64,000 nucleotides of DNA from MPNO01 sp965200535 (GTDB lineage: Bacteria > Pseudomonadota > Alphaproteobacteria > MPNO01), in assembly GCA_965200535.1 (NCBI GenBank), contig CBDAUF010000002.1:1240001-1304000 (forward strand). The letters run 5' to 3'. Both the position numbers and the translations under genes were made by a program. The notes under the pieces are model-generated. The model did no database searches, was not told the origin of the DNA, and worked only from the letters and a program-made list of their open reading frames with translations. Within the stretch, counting starts at the first letter, position 1. Every line of letters begins with the position of its first letter. This document shows positions 1 through 9,003 of the stretch, in pieces.

Positions 1-696
1 GCGGATCACGCGGAGCAGCAACGGGGTTTCCGGGGCCTCGGGCGCGACCACGTCGAGGCTGCCGAGGCGTTGCAGGCGCCGCGCGAGCTCCTGCGTCCTT
101 GCGGTCTCGAGCCCGTCCGAGAACCAGACAACATGCGGCGAGCCGTCCGCGGGGAGCGCTTCCGCGGCCGCGAGAACCGCAGCGTGGTCCGGTCCCCAGG
201 GGACCGGCTCCACCGTGCGCAGGATTTCGCGCGCATCCTCCGCCGGCATCGGATCGGAGAAGGCGACGGGTTCGCCGCCGGCGCCCGGCGCCGTCGTCGC
301 GATCCGCACCGCCCGGTTGTCGCGCTCCGCCTGGTCGAGGCGCTCGTTCCACGCCGCCGCCCGCTTCTGCCAGCCGCGCGCCGCCGACCAGCCGTTGTCG
401 ACGACGAGGATGAGCGGCCCGGAACCGCGCAAGCCCTCTGTCGGGTTGAGCACCGGGCCGGCCAGGGCGAGAATGACGAGGACAGCGATCAGGCTGCGCA
501 GGACGATCAGCCAGAGGGGGGTGCGGGCGGACGATTCCTCCGGCGAGCCGAGGCCGAGAACAATGCGGATCGGCGGGAACGCGATGAGGCGGGGCGACGG
601 CGGGGTGACGCGGAGCAGCCACCAGATCAACGGCAGGGAGAGACCCGCGAGCAAAAGCCAGGGAGCGGCGAAACCGAGCGCGCCGAGGCCCGGCAC
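1..696 (-). CDS. BatA/DUF4159-type membrane protein, N-terminal part
   Basis: The reading frame is open from a GTG at 696 to the window edge, giving the first 232 residues; the 3' end is outside. Two hydrophobic segments (about residues 5-28 and 60-80) flank an RVTPP stretch and a short loop, the layout of the aerotolerance-regulator (BatA) N-terminal domain. A von Willebrand-like region with LVVDNGWSAA follows at about residue 95. In alphaproteobacteria this N-terminus usually belongs to a protein of about 900 residues with a C-terminal DUF4159 domain, placed after a DUF58 gene. It starts 4 bp after the DUF58 stop, so the two are probably co-translated with moxR. The role in the MoxR system is not known in detail; membrane anchoring of a chaperone-like complex is the usual suggestion. 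The family call rests on the N-terminus and context. Confidence 0.72.
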   Translation of the reverse strand, partial: MPGLGALGFAAPWLLLAGLSLPLIWWLLRVTPPSPRLIAFPPIRIVLGLGSPEESSARTPLWLIVLRSLIAVLVILALAGPVLNPTEGLRGSGPLILVVDNGWSAARGWQKRAAAWNERLDQAERDNRAVRIATTAPGAGGEPVAFSDPMPAEDAREILRTVEPVPWGPDHAAVLAAAEALPADGSPHVVWFSDGLETARTQELARRLQRLGSLDVVAPEAPETPLLLRVIR

Positions 697-700
697 GCGA

Positions 701-1615
701 TCAGACCCTCGACGGCGCGAGCGCCCCGTAGAGGGCGAGCAGCGCTGTCTGCGGCGGCCGGTCCGTGACGTGTACGGCGAAGGTCCAGCCGAGCAAGCGT
801 GCGAGCCCTTCCAGGCTCTCGCGGTGCCGGCGCAGCGCCGCTTCGTAGTCCTCGCGGATGCTGCCGACGCGGCCGATCACGATGTCGCCTTCCCTCTCCA
901 TCCCCTCGAACCGGATGCGCCCGTCATAGGGAAGCGACAGTTCGGCCGGGTCCAGCACCTGCACCAGGTGGCCGGTGACGCCCATGGACGCGAACCCGCG
1001 GACGGTTTCCTCGATCTCCGCGACGGGTGAGAGCATGTCGCCGACGAGCACCACTCGGGCGTAGCGGCGCAGCGGCTCGAGCGGCGGCAGGCTGCGCTCT
1101 TCCCGCGACCCCGACACCAGGTGTTCGGCAAACCGTTCGAGGGCGGCGCGGCCGTTGTCCGGAGTCGCGCCGGAGCCCAGGAAGGCGACCTGTTCGCCGC
1201 CGCGGACGAGAAGGATCGCCGCGGCCAGAGCCAGCACCGCGGCGCGGTGCAGCTTGTCGGGCCAGTCCCCGCCCGAACGGAAATGCATCGAGGGCGAGCC
1301 GTCGCTCCAGATCCAGACGCTCTGGGCGGCTTCCCACTCGGTCTCGCGCACATAGGCGAAACGCGACTTCGCCGTCTGCCGCCAGTCGATGGATTGCGCC
1401 GCATCGCCCGGCTGATACTGGCGAAACTGCCAGAAGGTATCTCCCTGGCCGACCCGCCGCCGGCCGTGGATGCCGGGGATCACCGACGATGCGATCCGGT
1501 CGGCCTCGACCATCAGGTCGGGGATCGGGGCGGCCGCCTCTTCGGCGCCGCGGCGGAGTACCCTTCGGGCGCGGTTCGCCTCGATGTCGAAGCTCTCTAG
1601 CCGAGGGGTTCGCAC
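701..1615 (-). CDS. DUF58 domain protein of the MoxR operon
   Basis: This 304-residue protein has the DUF58 core: RRRVGQGDTFWQFRQYQPGD at about residues 52-71, then SIDWRQTAKS and a VWA-like half with WSDGSPSM. No membrane segment is seen, unlike longer DUF58 proteins. It starts at a GTG inside the end of the moxR gene (19-bp overlap) and is followed after 4 bp by the BatA-like gene, so the three form one operon. The family partners MoxR AAA+ ATPases in assembling or activating metalloenzymes and in stress tolerance; the client here is unknown. Confidence 0.88.
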   Translation of the reverse strand: MRTPRLESFDIEANRARRVLRRGAEEAAAPIPDLMVEADRIASSVIPGIHGRRRVGQGDTFWQFRQYQPGDAAQSIDWRQTAKSRFAYVRETEWEAAQSVWIWSDGSPSMHFRSGGDWPDKLHRAAVLALAAAILLVRGGEQVAFLGSGATPDNGRAALERFAEHLVSGSREERSLPPLEPLRRYARVVLVGDMLSPVAEIEETVRGFASMGVTGHLVQVLDPAELSLPYDGRIRFEGMEREGDIVIGRVGSIREDYEAALRRHRESLEGLARLLGWTFAVHVTDRPPQTALLALYGALAPSRV

Positions 1616-2634
1616 AGTCTTGCAATGATGTCGTCGACGGTGATCCCGTCGGCGCGGGCGGCGAAGGTGACCGCCATGCGGTGGCGCAACACCGGGGGGG
1701 CGAGGGCGAGAACATCGTCGAGGGACGGCGCCAGACGGCCGTCCAGCAAGGCGCGTGCGCGGCTCGCCAGCATCAGCGCCTGGCTCGCGCGCGGGCCGGG
1801 CCCCCAGGCGACCTGGCGCTGCAACTCGGGCGAATCGGCGGTATCGGGCCGGCCGCGCCGGACCAGATCGAGTATCGCGCTGACCACCGATTCGCCGACC
1901 GGGATCGCACGCACCAGCCTCTGCGCCGCGCGCAGCTCCTCGCCGGTGAGCACCCGTTCCGCCGTTTCCGCCGCCGCGCCGGTGGTTGCGATCAGCATCC
2001 GGCGCTCCGCATCGAGATCCGGGTAGGCGATGTCGATCTGCAGCAGGAAGCGGTCGAGCTGCGCCTCGGGCAGGGGATAGGTGCCCTCCTGTTCGAGAGG
2101 ATTCTGCGTCGCCAGGACATGGAACGGCTGCGGCAGCGGATGGTAACGGCCGGCAACCGAAACCCGGTGTTCCTGCATCGCCTGCAGCAGTGCCGACTGG
2201 GTGCGCGGGCTCGCGCGGTTGATCTCGTCGGCCATCAGGAGCTGGGCGAACACCGGCCCCTGGATGAAGCGGAACGCGCGCCGCCCGGTCTCGCTCTCCT
2301 CCATCACCTCGGAGCCGAGAATATCCGCCGGCATCAGGTCGGGGGTAAACTGGACCCGCTTGTCGTCGAGCCCGAGAACCGTGCCCAGCGTTTCCACCAG
2401 CCGGGTCTTGCCGAGCCCGGGAAAGCCGATGAGCAGGGCGTGACCGCCGGCGAGAAGGGTGATAAGGGTTTGTTCGACGACCTGTTCCTGTCCGAAGATC
2501 ACCCGGCCTATGCGGTCGCGGACCATCGCCATCCGGTGGCCGAGCGCCTCGATCTCGGTCGCCGTCGGCGCGCCGCTCCCGATGACAGGGCGGTCCAGGA
2601 CGGGGCTTTCTGTAGACGCGTTCGACACGGGCAC
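1597..2634 (-). CDS. MoxR-family AAA+ ATPase
   Basis: A 345-residue ATPase. It shows a Walker A variant GFPGLGKT at about residues 74-81, Walker B LLMADEINRASPR near 131, sensor motif ATQNPLEQEGTYPLPEAQLD and the C-terminal lid domain, all typical of the AAA_3/MoxR group. The start is GTG at 2634; a second GTG two codons later has better spacing from a GGTGAGG sequence. It is the first gene of the moxR-DUF58-BatA operon and diverges from the DUF1285 gene across only 23 bp, so the two promoters must lie inside or very near the coding ends. MoxR proteins act as chaperones with VWA-domain partners. Confidence 0.92.
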   Translation of the reverse strand: MPVSNASTESPVLDRPVIGSGAPTATEIEALGHRMAMVRDRIGRVIFGQEQVVEQTLITLLAGGHALLIGFPGLGKTRLVETLGTVLGLDDKRVQFTPDLMPADILGSEVMEESETGRRAFRFIQGPVFAQLLMADEINRASPRTQSALLQAMQEHRVSVAGRYHPLPQPFHVLATQNPLEQEGTYPLPEAQLDRFLLQIDIAYPDLDAERRMLIATTGAAAETAERVLTGEELRAAQRLVRAIPVGESVVSAILDLVRRGRPDTADSPELQRQVAWGPGPRASQALMLASRARALLDGRLAPSLDDVLALAPPVLRHRMAVTFAARADGITVDDIIARLCEPLG

Positions 2635-2657
2635 CTCACCAGGAGCAGACGCAGCCG

Positions 2658-3221
2658 ATGTTCGAGTCCGATCTTCGCCGCCTGTCGCAAGCGCTTCGGC
2701 CGGGTCCGGCGGCCGACGCCCGGACTTCCGCCGGCCAGCAATTCTGCGGCGATATCGACATGCGGATCGCCCGCGACGGCACTTGGTTCTATCACGGCTC
2801 GCCGATTGGCCGCAAACCTCTCGTCAAGCTGTTCGCCAGCGTTCTCCGGCGGGACGGCGAAGGCGACTACTGGCTCGAGACACCGTTCGAGAAATGCCGG
2901 ATCGCGGTCGACGACGCCCCGTTCACCGCGGTGGAAATGTCCACCGAGGGCGCCGGGAAGAACCGGCGCATCCTCTTCCGCACCAACATCGACGAAACCG
3001 TGACGGCGGATGCGTCCCATCCGATCCGGGTGCAGACCGACGTGGAAAGCGGTGCGCCCGCACCCTATGTATGCGTGCGGGACGGACTCGATGCGCTGAT
3101 CGTCCGTTCGGTGTTCTACGATCTCGTGGAGCTCGGCGAGGAGGCGGAAGGCCCGGGCGGCACGGTGATCGGTGTCTGGAGCGGCGGTGCGTTCTTCCCG
3201 CTCGGACATGCCGGGGAATAG
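2658..3221 (+). CDS. DUF1285 family protein
   Basis: A 187-residue protein with the DUF1285 signature: CGDIDMRIARDGTWFYHGSPI near residues 32-52, then RKPLVKLFASVLRRDGEGDYWL and a FEVRTNxD-like strand. Structures of this family show a two-domain beta-rich fold with no assigned activity. An AGGAG sits 11 bp before the ATG. It opens a plus-strand operon with the CoA pyrophosphatase, DUF6111 and cca genes, an arrangement frequent in alphaproteobacteria. Function unknown. Confidence 0.88.
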   Translation: MFESDLRRLSQALRPGPAADARTSAGQQFCGDIDMRIARDGTWFYHGSPIGRKPLVKLFASVLRRDGEGDYWLETPFEKCRIAVDDAPFTAVEMSTEGAGKNRRILFRTNIDETVTADASHPIRVQTDVESGAPAPYVCVRDGLDALIVRSVFYDLVELGEEAEGPGGTVIGVWSGGAFFPLGHAGE

Positions 3222-3234
3222 GGGAGCAACGGCG

Positions 3235-3843
3235 GTGCGGGTCACGAGCCCGGAAGCGATACGGGCGACGTTCGGCGGTCTGCACTGCGCGGCCGGCGCC
3301 TGCGGCGAGGCGCCGGACCGGCCGGATGCCGAGGACTGCGGCAGCGCGCTGACGTCCGCCGCCGTTCTGGTGCCCATCGTTCGCCGGGACGGCGGCCCCA
3401 CTGTGCTGTTCACCCGCCGGACCGAGCATCTGAAGGCCCATTCCGGCCAGATCGCCTTTCCCGGCGGGCGAACCGAGGATCGGGACAGAACGCCGGAGGC
3501 GACGGCGCTGCGCGAGGCCAACGAGGAGATCGGTCTCGCGCACGGCGATGTCGAGGTGCTGGGGCGGCTCGGCGTGCACGAGACCGGCACCGGCTACCGC
3601 GTGGTCCCTGTGGTCGGCATGATCGCTCCGCCGCTGTCTCTGGTCCCCGACGAGAACGAGGTCGCGGAGATTTTCGAAGCGCCGCTCGCCTTCCTGATCG
3701 ACCCGGCGAACCGCCGGCTGGAAACCATGGTTCGCGACAACGTGGCGCGCCGCTTCTACGCGATTCCCTACGGCGCGTATTTCATATGGGGGCTGACGGC
3801 GCGCATCCTCGTCAATCTCGGGGAGGTATTGGAGCGGCGATGA
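3235..3843 (+). CDS. NUDIX CoA pyrophosphatase
   Basis: A 202-residue NUDIX hydrolase. The Nudix box GX5EX7REUXEEXGU is present as GGRTED...REANEEIGL (about residues 79-104) and is preceded by the CoA-specific NuCoA motif (RRTEHLKAHSGQIAFPGG). The likely reaction is hydrolysis of CoA or oxidised CoA to 4'-phosphopantetheine and 3',5'-ADP. The frame is open upstream into the DUF1285 gene, but I chose the GTG at 3235 because GGGGAG lies 9 bp before it and follows the DUF1285 stop. The stop overlaps the next start as ATGA, implying translational coupling. Confidence 0.88.
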   Translation: MRVTSPEAIRATFGGLHCAAGACGEAPDRPDAEDCGSALTSAAVLVPIVRRDGGPTVLFTRRTEHLKAHSGQIAFPGGRTEDRDRTPEATALREANEEIGLAHGDVEVLGRLGVHETGTGYRVVPVVGMIAPPLSLVPDENEVAEIFEAPLAFLIDPANRRLETMVRDNVARRFYAIPYGAYFIWGLTARILVNLGEVLERR

Positions 3844-4130
3844 CACGTATCCTTCTCACCTATGTGCTGCCGCTCATCCTGCCGGCGCTGGTGTGGTATC
3901 TGTGGCACCAGTTCCGGCCGCGGCGCGCCGGACAGATCGAGGCGAAGACGGGCTGGTCTGCGGCGCCCTGGCCTCAGCTCAGCGTCGCCGGGCTGGTGCT
4001 TCTCGCCGCCACGCTCGGCGCCTACGCGGTTCTGGTCGGCGGGGAGCCCGGCGAAGTCTACAAACCCGCCCGGATGGTCGACGGCGAAATCGTGCCGGGC
4101 CGTCACGCCGGACCAGAAGAAGGCAACTGA
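3840..4130 (+). CDS. DUF6111 family small membrane protein
   Basis: A 96-residue protein with a hydrophobic N-terminal segment (residues 2-20, TRILLTYVLPLILPALVWYL), a basic loop and a second hydrophobic segment near residues 42-63. Size, topology and position between a NUDIX gene and cca match the alphaproteobacterial DUF6111 family. It starts within the NUDIX stop codon (ATGA) and ends 12 bp before cca. No function is known; proximity alone does not tie it to tRNA maturation. Confidence 0.8.
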   Translation: MTRILLTYVLPLILPALVWYLWHQFRPRRAGQIEAKTGWSAAPWPQLSVAGLVLLAATLGAYAVLVGGEPGEVYKPARMVDGEIVPGRHAGPEEGN

Positions 4131-4142
4131 GCGGCGGGTCCG

Positions 4143-5390
4143 TTGGAACCGGCGGGGCGCATCGAACCCAGGCCCTGGATGACGAACGGTGCGGCGCGGG
4201 CCGTGCTCGCCCGCCTCGCGTCGGATGGCTGGACGGCGCGTTTCGTCGGCGGTTGCGTGCGCGATACGGTCGCCGGCCGCACCGTCAAAGACGTCGATAT
4301 CGCAACCGACGCGCCGCCCGGTCGGGTGATGGCGCTGCTCGAGGGGCGCGGCATGCGGGCGGTTCCGACCGGCCTCGCCCACGGTACGGTCACCGCGGTG
4401 GCGGGCGGAGCGGTGTTCGAGATCACCACGCTCAGACGCGATGTGGAGACCGACGGGCGCCGCGCAGTGGTCGCCTTCACCGACGACTGGTCGGGCGATG
4501 CCGCACGCCGCGATTTTACCATCAATGCGCTCTATCTCGACGGCGACGGAACGCTGTACGACCCGACCGGTGGACGCGCCGACCTCGCCGCGGGCCGGGT
4601 GCGTTTTATCGGTGCGGCGAACGACCGTCTGGCGGAGGACGTGTTGCGGCTTCTCCGCTTCTTCCGTTTCCATGCGCGGTATGGAACCGGCGCGCCCGAT
4701 GCGGCGGCGATGGCGGCCTGCCGGGCATACGCGCCCCGCCTTGCCGGCCTCTCCGGCGAACGGATCTGGGCGGAAATCCGCCGCATCCTGTGCGCTCGCG
4801 ATCCCGGCCAGGCCCTGCGGCTGATGGACGAGGCGGGGGCGCGCGCCGCGGTCTTGGCCGAGGCGCACCTGTTCGACCGGCTCGACCGGGCGGTCGAGAT
4901 CGAGCGGGAACTGGGCCTCGTTCCCTCCGCGGTGCGCCGCCTCGCCGCCGCTCTGCCCGCGGAGGGACTCGACATCGACGGCCTCGCCCGGAGACTGCGT
5001 TTCTCCCGCGCCGCGGCGGCCCGGTTGCGCAACGCGGTTGCGGCGGCGGCGGAACTCATCGCGGCGCCCGGCGCCGCTCCGGCGCGCCGCTGGCTCTATC
5101 GCCGGGGCGAGGAAACGTCCGGCGACGCTCTCGCCGTCGCCCTGGCCGATTGCCGCGTCATGGGAAGGGACGAGGCCGCATTCGACGCGTTCGGACCCGC
5201 GCTTGCCGACTGGACGCGCCCGGTCTTCCCGATCGGCGGCGGGGACGCAGTCGCTCTCGGCGCCGCACCGGGCCCATCGGTCGGCCGGGCGCTGGGCGAA
5301 GTGGAGGAATGGTGGATCGACCAAGGGTTCGCACCCGACCGGGAAGCCTGCCTCGACCGTCTCGCCGCAGCGTTTGCGGGGATGGCATGA
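4143..5390 (+). CDS. cca: CCA tRNA nucleotidyltransferase
   Basis: A 415-residue class II nucleotidyltransferase of the poly(A) polymerase/CCA family. It carries the head motif RFVGGCVRD (about residues 33-41), the catalytic DVDIAT pair of aspartates, RRDFTINAL and the LAEDVLRLLRFFRF basic helix that reads nucleotides. It adds or repairs CCA at tRNA 3' ends or is an A-adding paralogue; the family cannot be split by eye. A TTG at 4143 is taken as start because it keeps the N-terminal P-x-P-W-M stretch common to alphaproteobacterial homologues; an ATG at 4179 is the alternative. The tRNA-Glu gene in this window already encodes CCA. Confidence 0.9.
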   Translation: MEPAGRIEPRPWMTNGAARAVLARLASDGWTARFVGGCVRDTVAGRTVKDVDIATDAPPGRVMALLEGRGMRAVPTGLAHGTVTAVAGGAVFEITTLRRDVETDGRRAVVAFTDDWSGDAARRDFTINALYLDGDGTLYDPTGGRADLAAGRVRFIGAANDRLAEDVLRLLRFFRFHARYGTGAPDAAAMAACRAYAPRLAGLSGERIWAEIRRILCARDPGQALRLMDEAGARAAVLAEAHLFDRLDRAVEIERELGLVPSAVRRLAAALPAEGLDIDGLARRLRFSRAAAARLRNAVAAAAELIAAPGAAPARRWLYRRGEETSGDALAVALADCRVMGRDEAAFDAFGPALADWTRPVFPIGGGDAVALGAAPGPSVGRALGEVEEWWIDQGFAPDREACLDRLAAAFAGMA

Positions 5391-5425
5391 TCGGGGCGGC
5401 AGGGCGGCCATAGGAGAGTCAAACG

Positions 5426-7000
5426 ATGCAGACTGCGTTCGATCTTGTCTGGTTGTCGGCCGAACGGACTCCCGACCGGACTGCGATCGTCGACGACATG
5501 TCCGGGCGGTCTCTCGATTGCCGGGCCTTGATCGAGGAGGTGGAGACTGTAGCCGCCGGCCTCGCCGAACGGGGCATCGGCGCCCTCAGCCGGGTGGCGA
5601 CGGCGCTGCCCGGCGCCTTCGATCACTGCATCGTTCTGCTGGCGCTGCAGCGCCTCGGCGCGGTGCCGATGCTCCTCAATCATCGGCTGAAACCGGGCGA
5701 GATCGCAACGCTTCTCGCCGAGGGCGGCGCGCAAGCTGCGGTCGTCGAACCCGACGAAGCGCTTGTCCGCGCCGTAGCCGACAGCCTGCCCGGCGGGGCG
5801 CCGATCCTCGCGGTCGGCGGTGCCGCGGGCGCGGCGGCGGATTACGGCGACTGCCGCGGCGATCCGTCGAGGCTGACTCCGCCGCCCCGTCCGGACCGCG
5901 AAGATCCCGCGTTCGTCTTCTATACCTCGGGCACGACCGGGCTGCCCAAGGGGGTGGTGCTGGCCCACCGGACGACCGAGCATCGGATTCTCTGGCTGGC
6001 GACGCAGGCGGGCCTGCGTTACGGGGCCCACAACCGGACGCTCGGCTTCATGCCGCTCAGTCACGCCATCGGGTTCTACGGCGTGTTTCTGGTCACGCTT
6101 GCCTTCGGCGGCGTCTACTACGTCATGTCGCGATTCGATCCGGCCCGGGCCGTCGACATGATCGAACGGCATGCGATCACCTACATGTTCGCGATCCCGA
6201 CGCTTTACCACGCCATGGTCCGCGCACCGAATTACGACGCGGGAAGGATGCGGTCCCTGGAACTGGTCCTCTACGGCGGAGCGACGATCGATCCCGAACT
6301 GATCCGCCATATGGGCCGGGCGTGGCCGGCCGCCATCCGCCATATCTACGGCACCACCGAAACGATGTGTTCGCTCTACAACCCGGATCCTGTCGATCGG
6401 CCTGCCTCGCTTCGGCCGGGGTTCTATTCGCGGACGCGGGTCGTCCGGGTAGGCGGCGGGCCGGAGGACACCGTCGGTCCCGGAGGGGAAGGCGAACTGG
6501 TGATCGACGCCAGCGCGGACGCGACGTTCTCCGGATACCTCAACCGTCCCGACGCGACGGCGGAGAAGGTGCGCGGCGGTTGGTACTATTCCGGCGATAT
6601 CGTCGAGGTCGAGCCCGGCGGTGATCTGACGCTGCGCGGCCGTGTCGACGACGTCATTCGTTCGGGCGGCGAGAACATCCACCCCGAGGAGGTCGAAGCG
6701 GCGGTCGCTTCCCATCCCGGCGTCGCCGCGTGCAGCGTTATCGGGTTGCCCGATCCCCACTGGGGCCAGATCGTGGTCGCCTGCATCGTCGCGGCCGGAG
6801 AGACCGCCGACGCCGGAGATCTCGATGCCCATTGCCGCGCGGGCAGCCTCGCCGGCTTCAAGCGGCCGAAGGGGTATTTTTTCGTCGACGACCTGCCGCG
6901 CAACGCCGCCAACAAGGTTCTGCGCCGCCAACTCCGCGAGTCCGCGGTCGAGGAGGCGGAAAAGGGCGGCGCCCGCTACGTCCTGCTCGGCGACGGGTAG
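5426..7000 (+). CDS. AMP-dependent acyl-CoA synthetase
   Basis: A 524-residue ANL-family ligase. It has the P-loop YTSGTTGLPKGVV (about residues 171-183), YGTTETM, the adenylate motif YYSGDIVEVEPGG, the hinge RGRVDDVIRSGGENI and the catalytic lysine near the C-terminus in NAANKVLRRQL. It activates a carboxylic acid to an acyl-AMP and then an acyl-CoA; similarity to aryl- and fatty-acid ligases does not settle the substrate. AGGAGAG stands 8 bp before the ATG. It follows cca by 35 bp and is followed by a TetR gene with its own promoter, which may control this ligase. Confidence 0.85.
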   Translation: MQTAFDLVWLSAERTPDRTAIVDDMSGRSLDCRALIEEVETVAAGLAERGIGALSRVATALPGAFDHCIVLLALQRLGAVPMLLNHRLKPGEIATLLAEGGAQAAVVEPDEALVRAVADSLPGGAPILAVGGAAGAAADYGDCRGDPSRLTPPPRPDREDPAFVFYTSGTTGLPKGVVLAHRTTEHRILWLATQAGLRYGAHNRTLGFMPLSHAIGFYGVFLVTLAFGGVYYVMSRFDPARAVDMIERHAITYMFAIPTLYHAMVRAPNYDAGRMRSLELVLYGGATIDPELIRHMGRAWPAAIRHIYGTTETMCSLYNPDPVDRPASLRPGFYSRTRVVRVGGGPEDTVGPGGEGELVIDASADATFSGYLNRPDATAEKVRGGWYYSGDIVEVEPGGDLTLRGRVDDVIRSGGENIHPEEVEAAVASHPGVAACSVIGLPDPHWGQIVVACIVAAGETADAGDLDAHCRAGSLAGFKRPKGYFFVDDLPRNAANKVLRRQLRESAVEEAEKGGARYVLLGDG

Positions 7001-7027
7001 GAGCGCGGCGGTACCCGCATCTTCAGT

Positions 7028-7055
7028 TTGCAAGTATCGCTGTCCGGCCTATCAT
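7028..7055 (+). promoter_or_regulatory. Candidate sigma-70 promoter for the TetR gene
   Basis: TTGCAA (7028-7033) and TATCAT (7050-7055) are separated by 16 bp and would start transcription near 7062. This lies upstream of the ATG at 7091 and argues against a start further upstream. Assignment is by eye only. Confidence 0.4.
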
Positions 7056-7090
7056 CCTCGCTGCGGCATGCTCGAGAAGGGTCTAACGCG

Positions 7091-7684
7091 ATGGCGGCGC
7101 CCAGACGGCCGAATCCGGACAGGATCGTGGATGCGGCGCTCGCGCTGGCTGCGGTTCGCCCATGGCGGGAGGTCTCGCTCGCCGACATCGCCGGCGAGGC
7201 GGGGGTTCGTCTCGACCAGCTTCACGCGCTGTTCCGCAGCAAGGCCGCCATTCTCGATGCATTTGCCGCGCGCATCGATGCACAGGTTATTCGCGGGACC
7301 GATGAGGAGGCCGCCGCCGAACCGGTGCGCGACCGCCTGTTCGACGTGCTGGCGCGGCGCTTCGAGGCGCTCCAGCCGCACCGCACCGCGCTCGCCTCGA
7401 TCTTCTGCGAGGCGCTTGCCGTGCCGCCGTCCGGGATTTCGGGAGGGCGGCGCCTGCTATGCTCGATGATCTGGTCGCTCGAGGCCGCCGGTGTGAGCGG
7501 AGCCGGCCTGTTCGGGCTGGCCAGGGCCAAGGGTCTGGCGGCGATCTTCCTGTCCAGCCTGTTGGTCTTCCTGCGCGACGATTCGCCGGATATGGCCAAG
7601 ACGATGGCGCATCTCGACCGCGGCCTCGCCCGCGCCGACCGGTTCATGGCGTGGGTCCAGGCGCGGAGGGCGGTGCGGGCGTAG
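7091..7684 (+). CDS. TetR-family transcriptional regulator
   Basis: A 197-residue protein with an N-terminal helix-turn-helix at about residues 8-55: a DRIVDAALALAA helix, then VSLADIAGEAGV, then a recognition helix ending LFRSKAAILDAF. The all-helical C-terminal half resembles the COQ9-like ligand domain found in some alphaproteobacterial TetR proteins. The ATG at 7091 is preferred over an upstream TTG because the latter lies inside a plausible promoter. Its target is unknown; the adjacent acyl-CoA ligase is the natural candidate. It converges on the histidine kinase gene, whose stop directly abuts its own. Confidence 0.82.
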   Translation: MAAPRRPNPDRIVDAALALAAVRPWREVSLADIAGEAGVRLDQLHALFRSKAAILDAFAARIDAQVIRGTDEEAAAEPVRDRLFDVLARRFEALQPHRTALASIFCEALAVPPSGISGGRRLLCSMIWSLEAAGVSGAGLFGLARAKGLAAIFLSSLLVFLRDDSPDMAKTMAHLDRGLARADRFMAWVQARRAVRA

Positions 7685-8998
7685 TCAGACCGGCACGCGC
7701 AGACGCGCCCGGACGCCGCCCGCGGGCGCCGTCTCGATCCTGATGTCGCCGCCGTGGCCGCGAATCACATCGCGCGCAATGGTCAGGCCGAGCCCCGTCC
7801 CGCCGGTGGTTGTGTTGCGCGATCCTTCCACCCGGTAGAACGGTTTGAACACATCCTCGCGGGCGCTCTCCGGGATCCCGGGACCGTCGTCGTCGACGAT
7901 GATCTCGATGGTGTCACGCGTGCGCGCCGCGCTGACGGAGATGCGGTCGGCGTGGCGGACCGCGTTCGAGAGCACGTTGCTCAGGCAGCGGCGGAAGGCG
8001 TTGGGCCGAACCGGGATGACGAGCCCGGTCTCCGCGCTGTAGTCCACGTCGGCTCCGTTTCGCCGTGCACCCGAGACGACATCGTCGAGGATCGGCGCCA
8101 CGTCGGCGTTGACGACGGCCTCCGTTCCCTCGCCGGCGGCGAAGGCGAGGTATTCCTCGAGCAGGTATTCCATCTCGCCGATGTCGGACTTCAGGTCGGC
8201 GATATGCTTGTCGTCGCCCAGCATGGCGAGCTGCAGCTTCATCCGGGTCAACGGTGTGCGCAGGTCGTGCGACACGCCGGCGAGCATCTCGGTCCGCTGG
8301 CCCACCATACGCCCGATCCGGGCGCGCATCAGATTGAACGCCGTGGTGAGAATGCGGATCTCCGCCGCGCCTGCGGGGGCGATGTCGGGCACATCGCGGC
8401 CCTTGCCGAAGTCTTCGACCGCCCGGGCGAGCCGTCGTACCGGCCGCATCTGGTTGCGCATGAAGACCGCTGCCACCGCGATCATGCAGAGGGATGTGAC
8501 GATCAGCCAGGCGATGAAAAAGTATGGGGTGCCGGTATACATCCGCCATTTCCTGGCGGACACGTCGAGCACCCCGTCGGCGAGCTGCACCCTGATGCGC
8601 ATTCGGTCGCCGTAGCCTTCCGTCTCCATGTGGTAGGGCCGTCGGACGTGGGCTTCCAGCGCCTGGGACAACCGCAGGTTCTCGATGCCGCCGCGGATTT
8701 GGGGGGCTTTTTCCGGCAGGGTGGCGCCGGGGACGAAGGTCGCTGACAGCATCGCATTTTCTGCGATGCCGAGGACTGTCCTGCGGTCCTCGGCGGCGGT
8801 AAAGGCGTGCATCCCGTCGATCGTCATGGCGATCTCGCTGGCGATGCCGAAGGCGAGACGACGGGTAACGATGTTCCAGTGCCGGTCGAAGAACACCCAG
8901 GTCGCCACCGCCTGCACCACGATGATCGGCACGACCAGGATCAGCACCGACCGCTGGATCAGGCTTCTTGGCGCCAGCCGCTCCAGGAAGCCGAACAT
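7685..8998 (-). CDS. EnvZ-like sensor histidine kinase
   Basis: A 437-residue membrane kinase. It shows a transmembrane segment at about residues 16-35, a periplasmic sensor of roughly 120 residues, a second segment near 157-180, a HAMP linker starting at RNQMRPVRRL, the H-box GVSHDLRTPLTRMK with the phospho-acceptor His244, and an ATPase domain with N (LSNVLSNAVRHA), G1 (DDDGPGIP) and G2 (TGGTGLGL) boxes. This order matches OmpR-partner kinases. The ATG at 8998 follows the response-regulator stop by 5 bp; a GTG at 9016 would overlap it. It forms a two-gene operon with the regulator just upstream. The signal is unknown. Confidence 0.9.
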   Translation of the reverse strand: MFGFLERLAPRSLIQRSVLILVVPIIVVQAVATWVFFDRHWNIVTRRLAFGIASEIAMTIDGMHAFTAAEDRRTVLGIAENAMLSATFVPGATLPEKAPQIRGGIENLRLSQALEAHVRRPYHMETEGYGDRMRIRVQLADGVLDVSARKWRMYTGTPYFFIAWLIVTSLCMIAVAAVFMRNQMRPVRRLARAVEDFGKGRDVPDIAPAGAAEIRILTTAFNLMRARIGRMVGQRTEMLAGVSHDLRTPLTRMKLQLAMLGDDKHIADLKSDIGEMEYLLEEYLAFAAGEGTEAVVNADVAPILDDVVSGARRNGADVDYSAETGLVIPVRPNAFRRCLSNVLSNAVRHADRISVSAARTRDTIEIIVDDDGPGIPESAREDVFKPFYRVEGSRNTTTGGTGLGLTIARDVIRGHGGDIRIETAPAGGVRARLRVPV

Positions 8999-9003
8999 CG
9001 CGG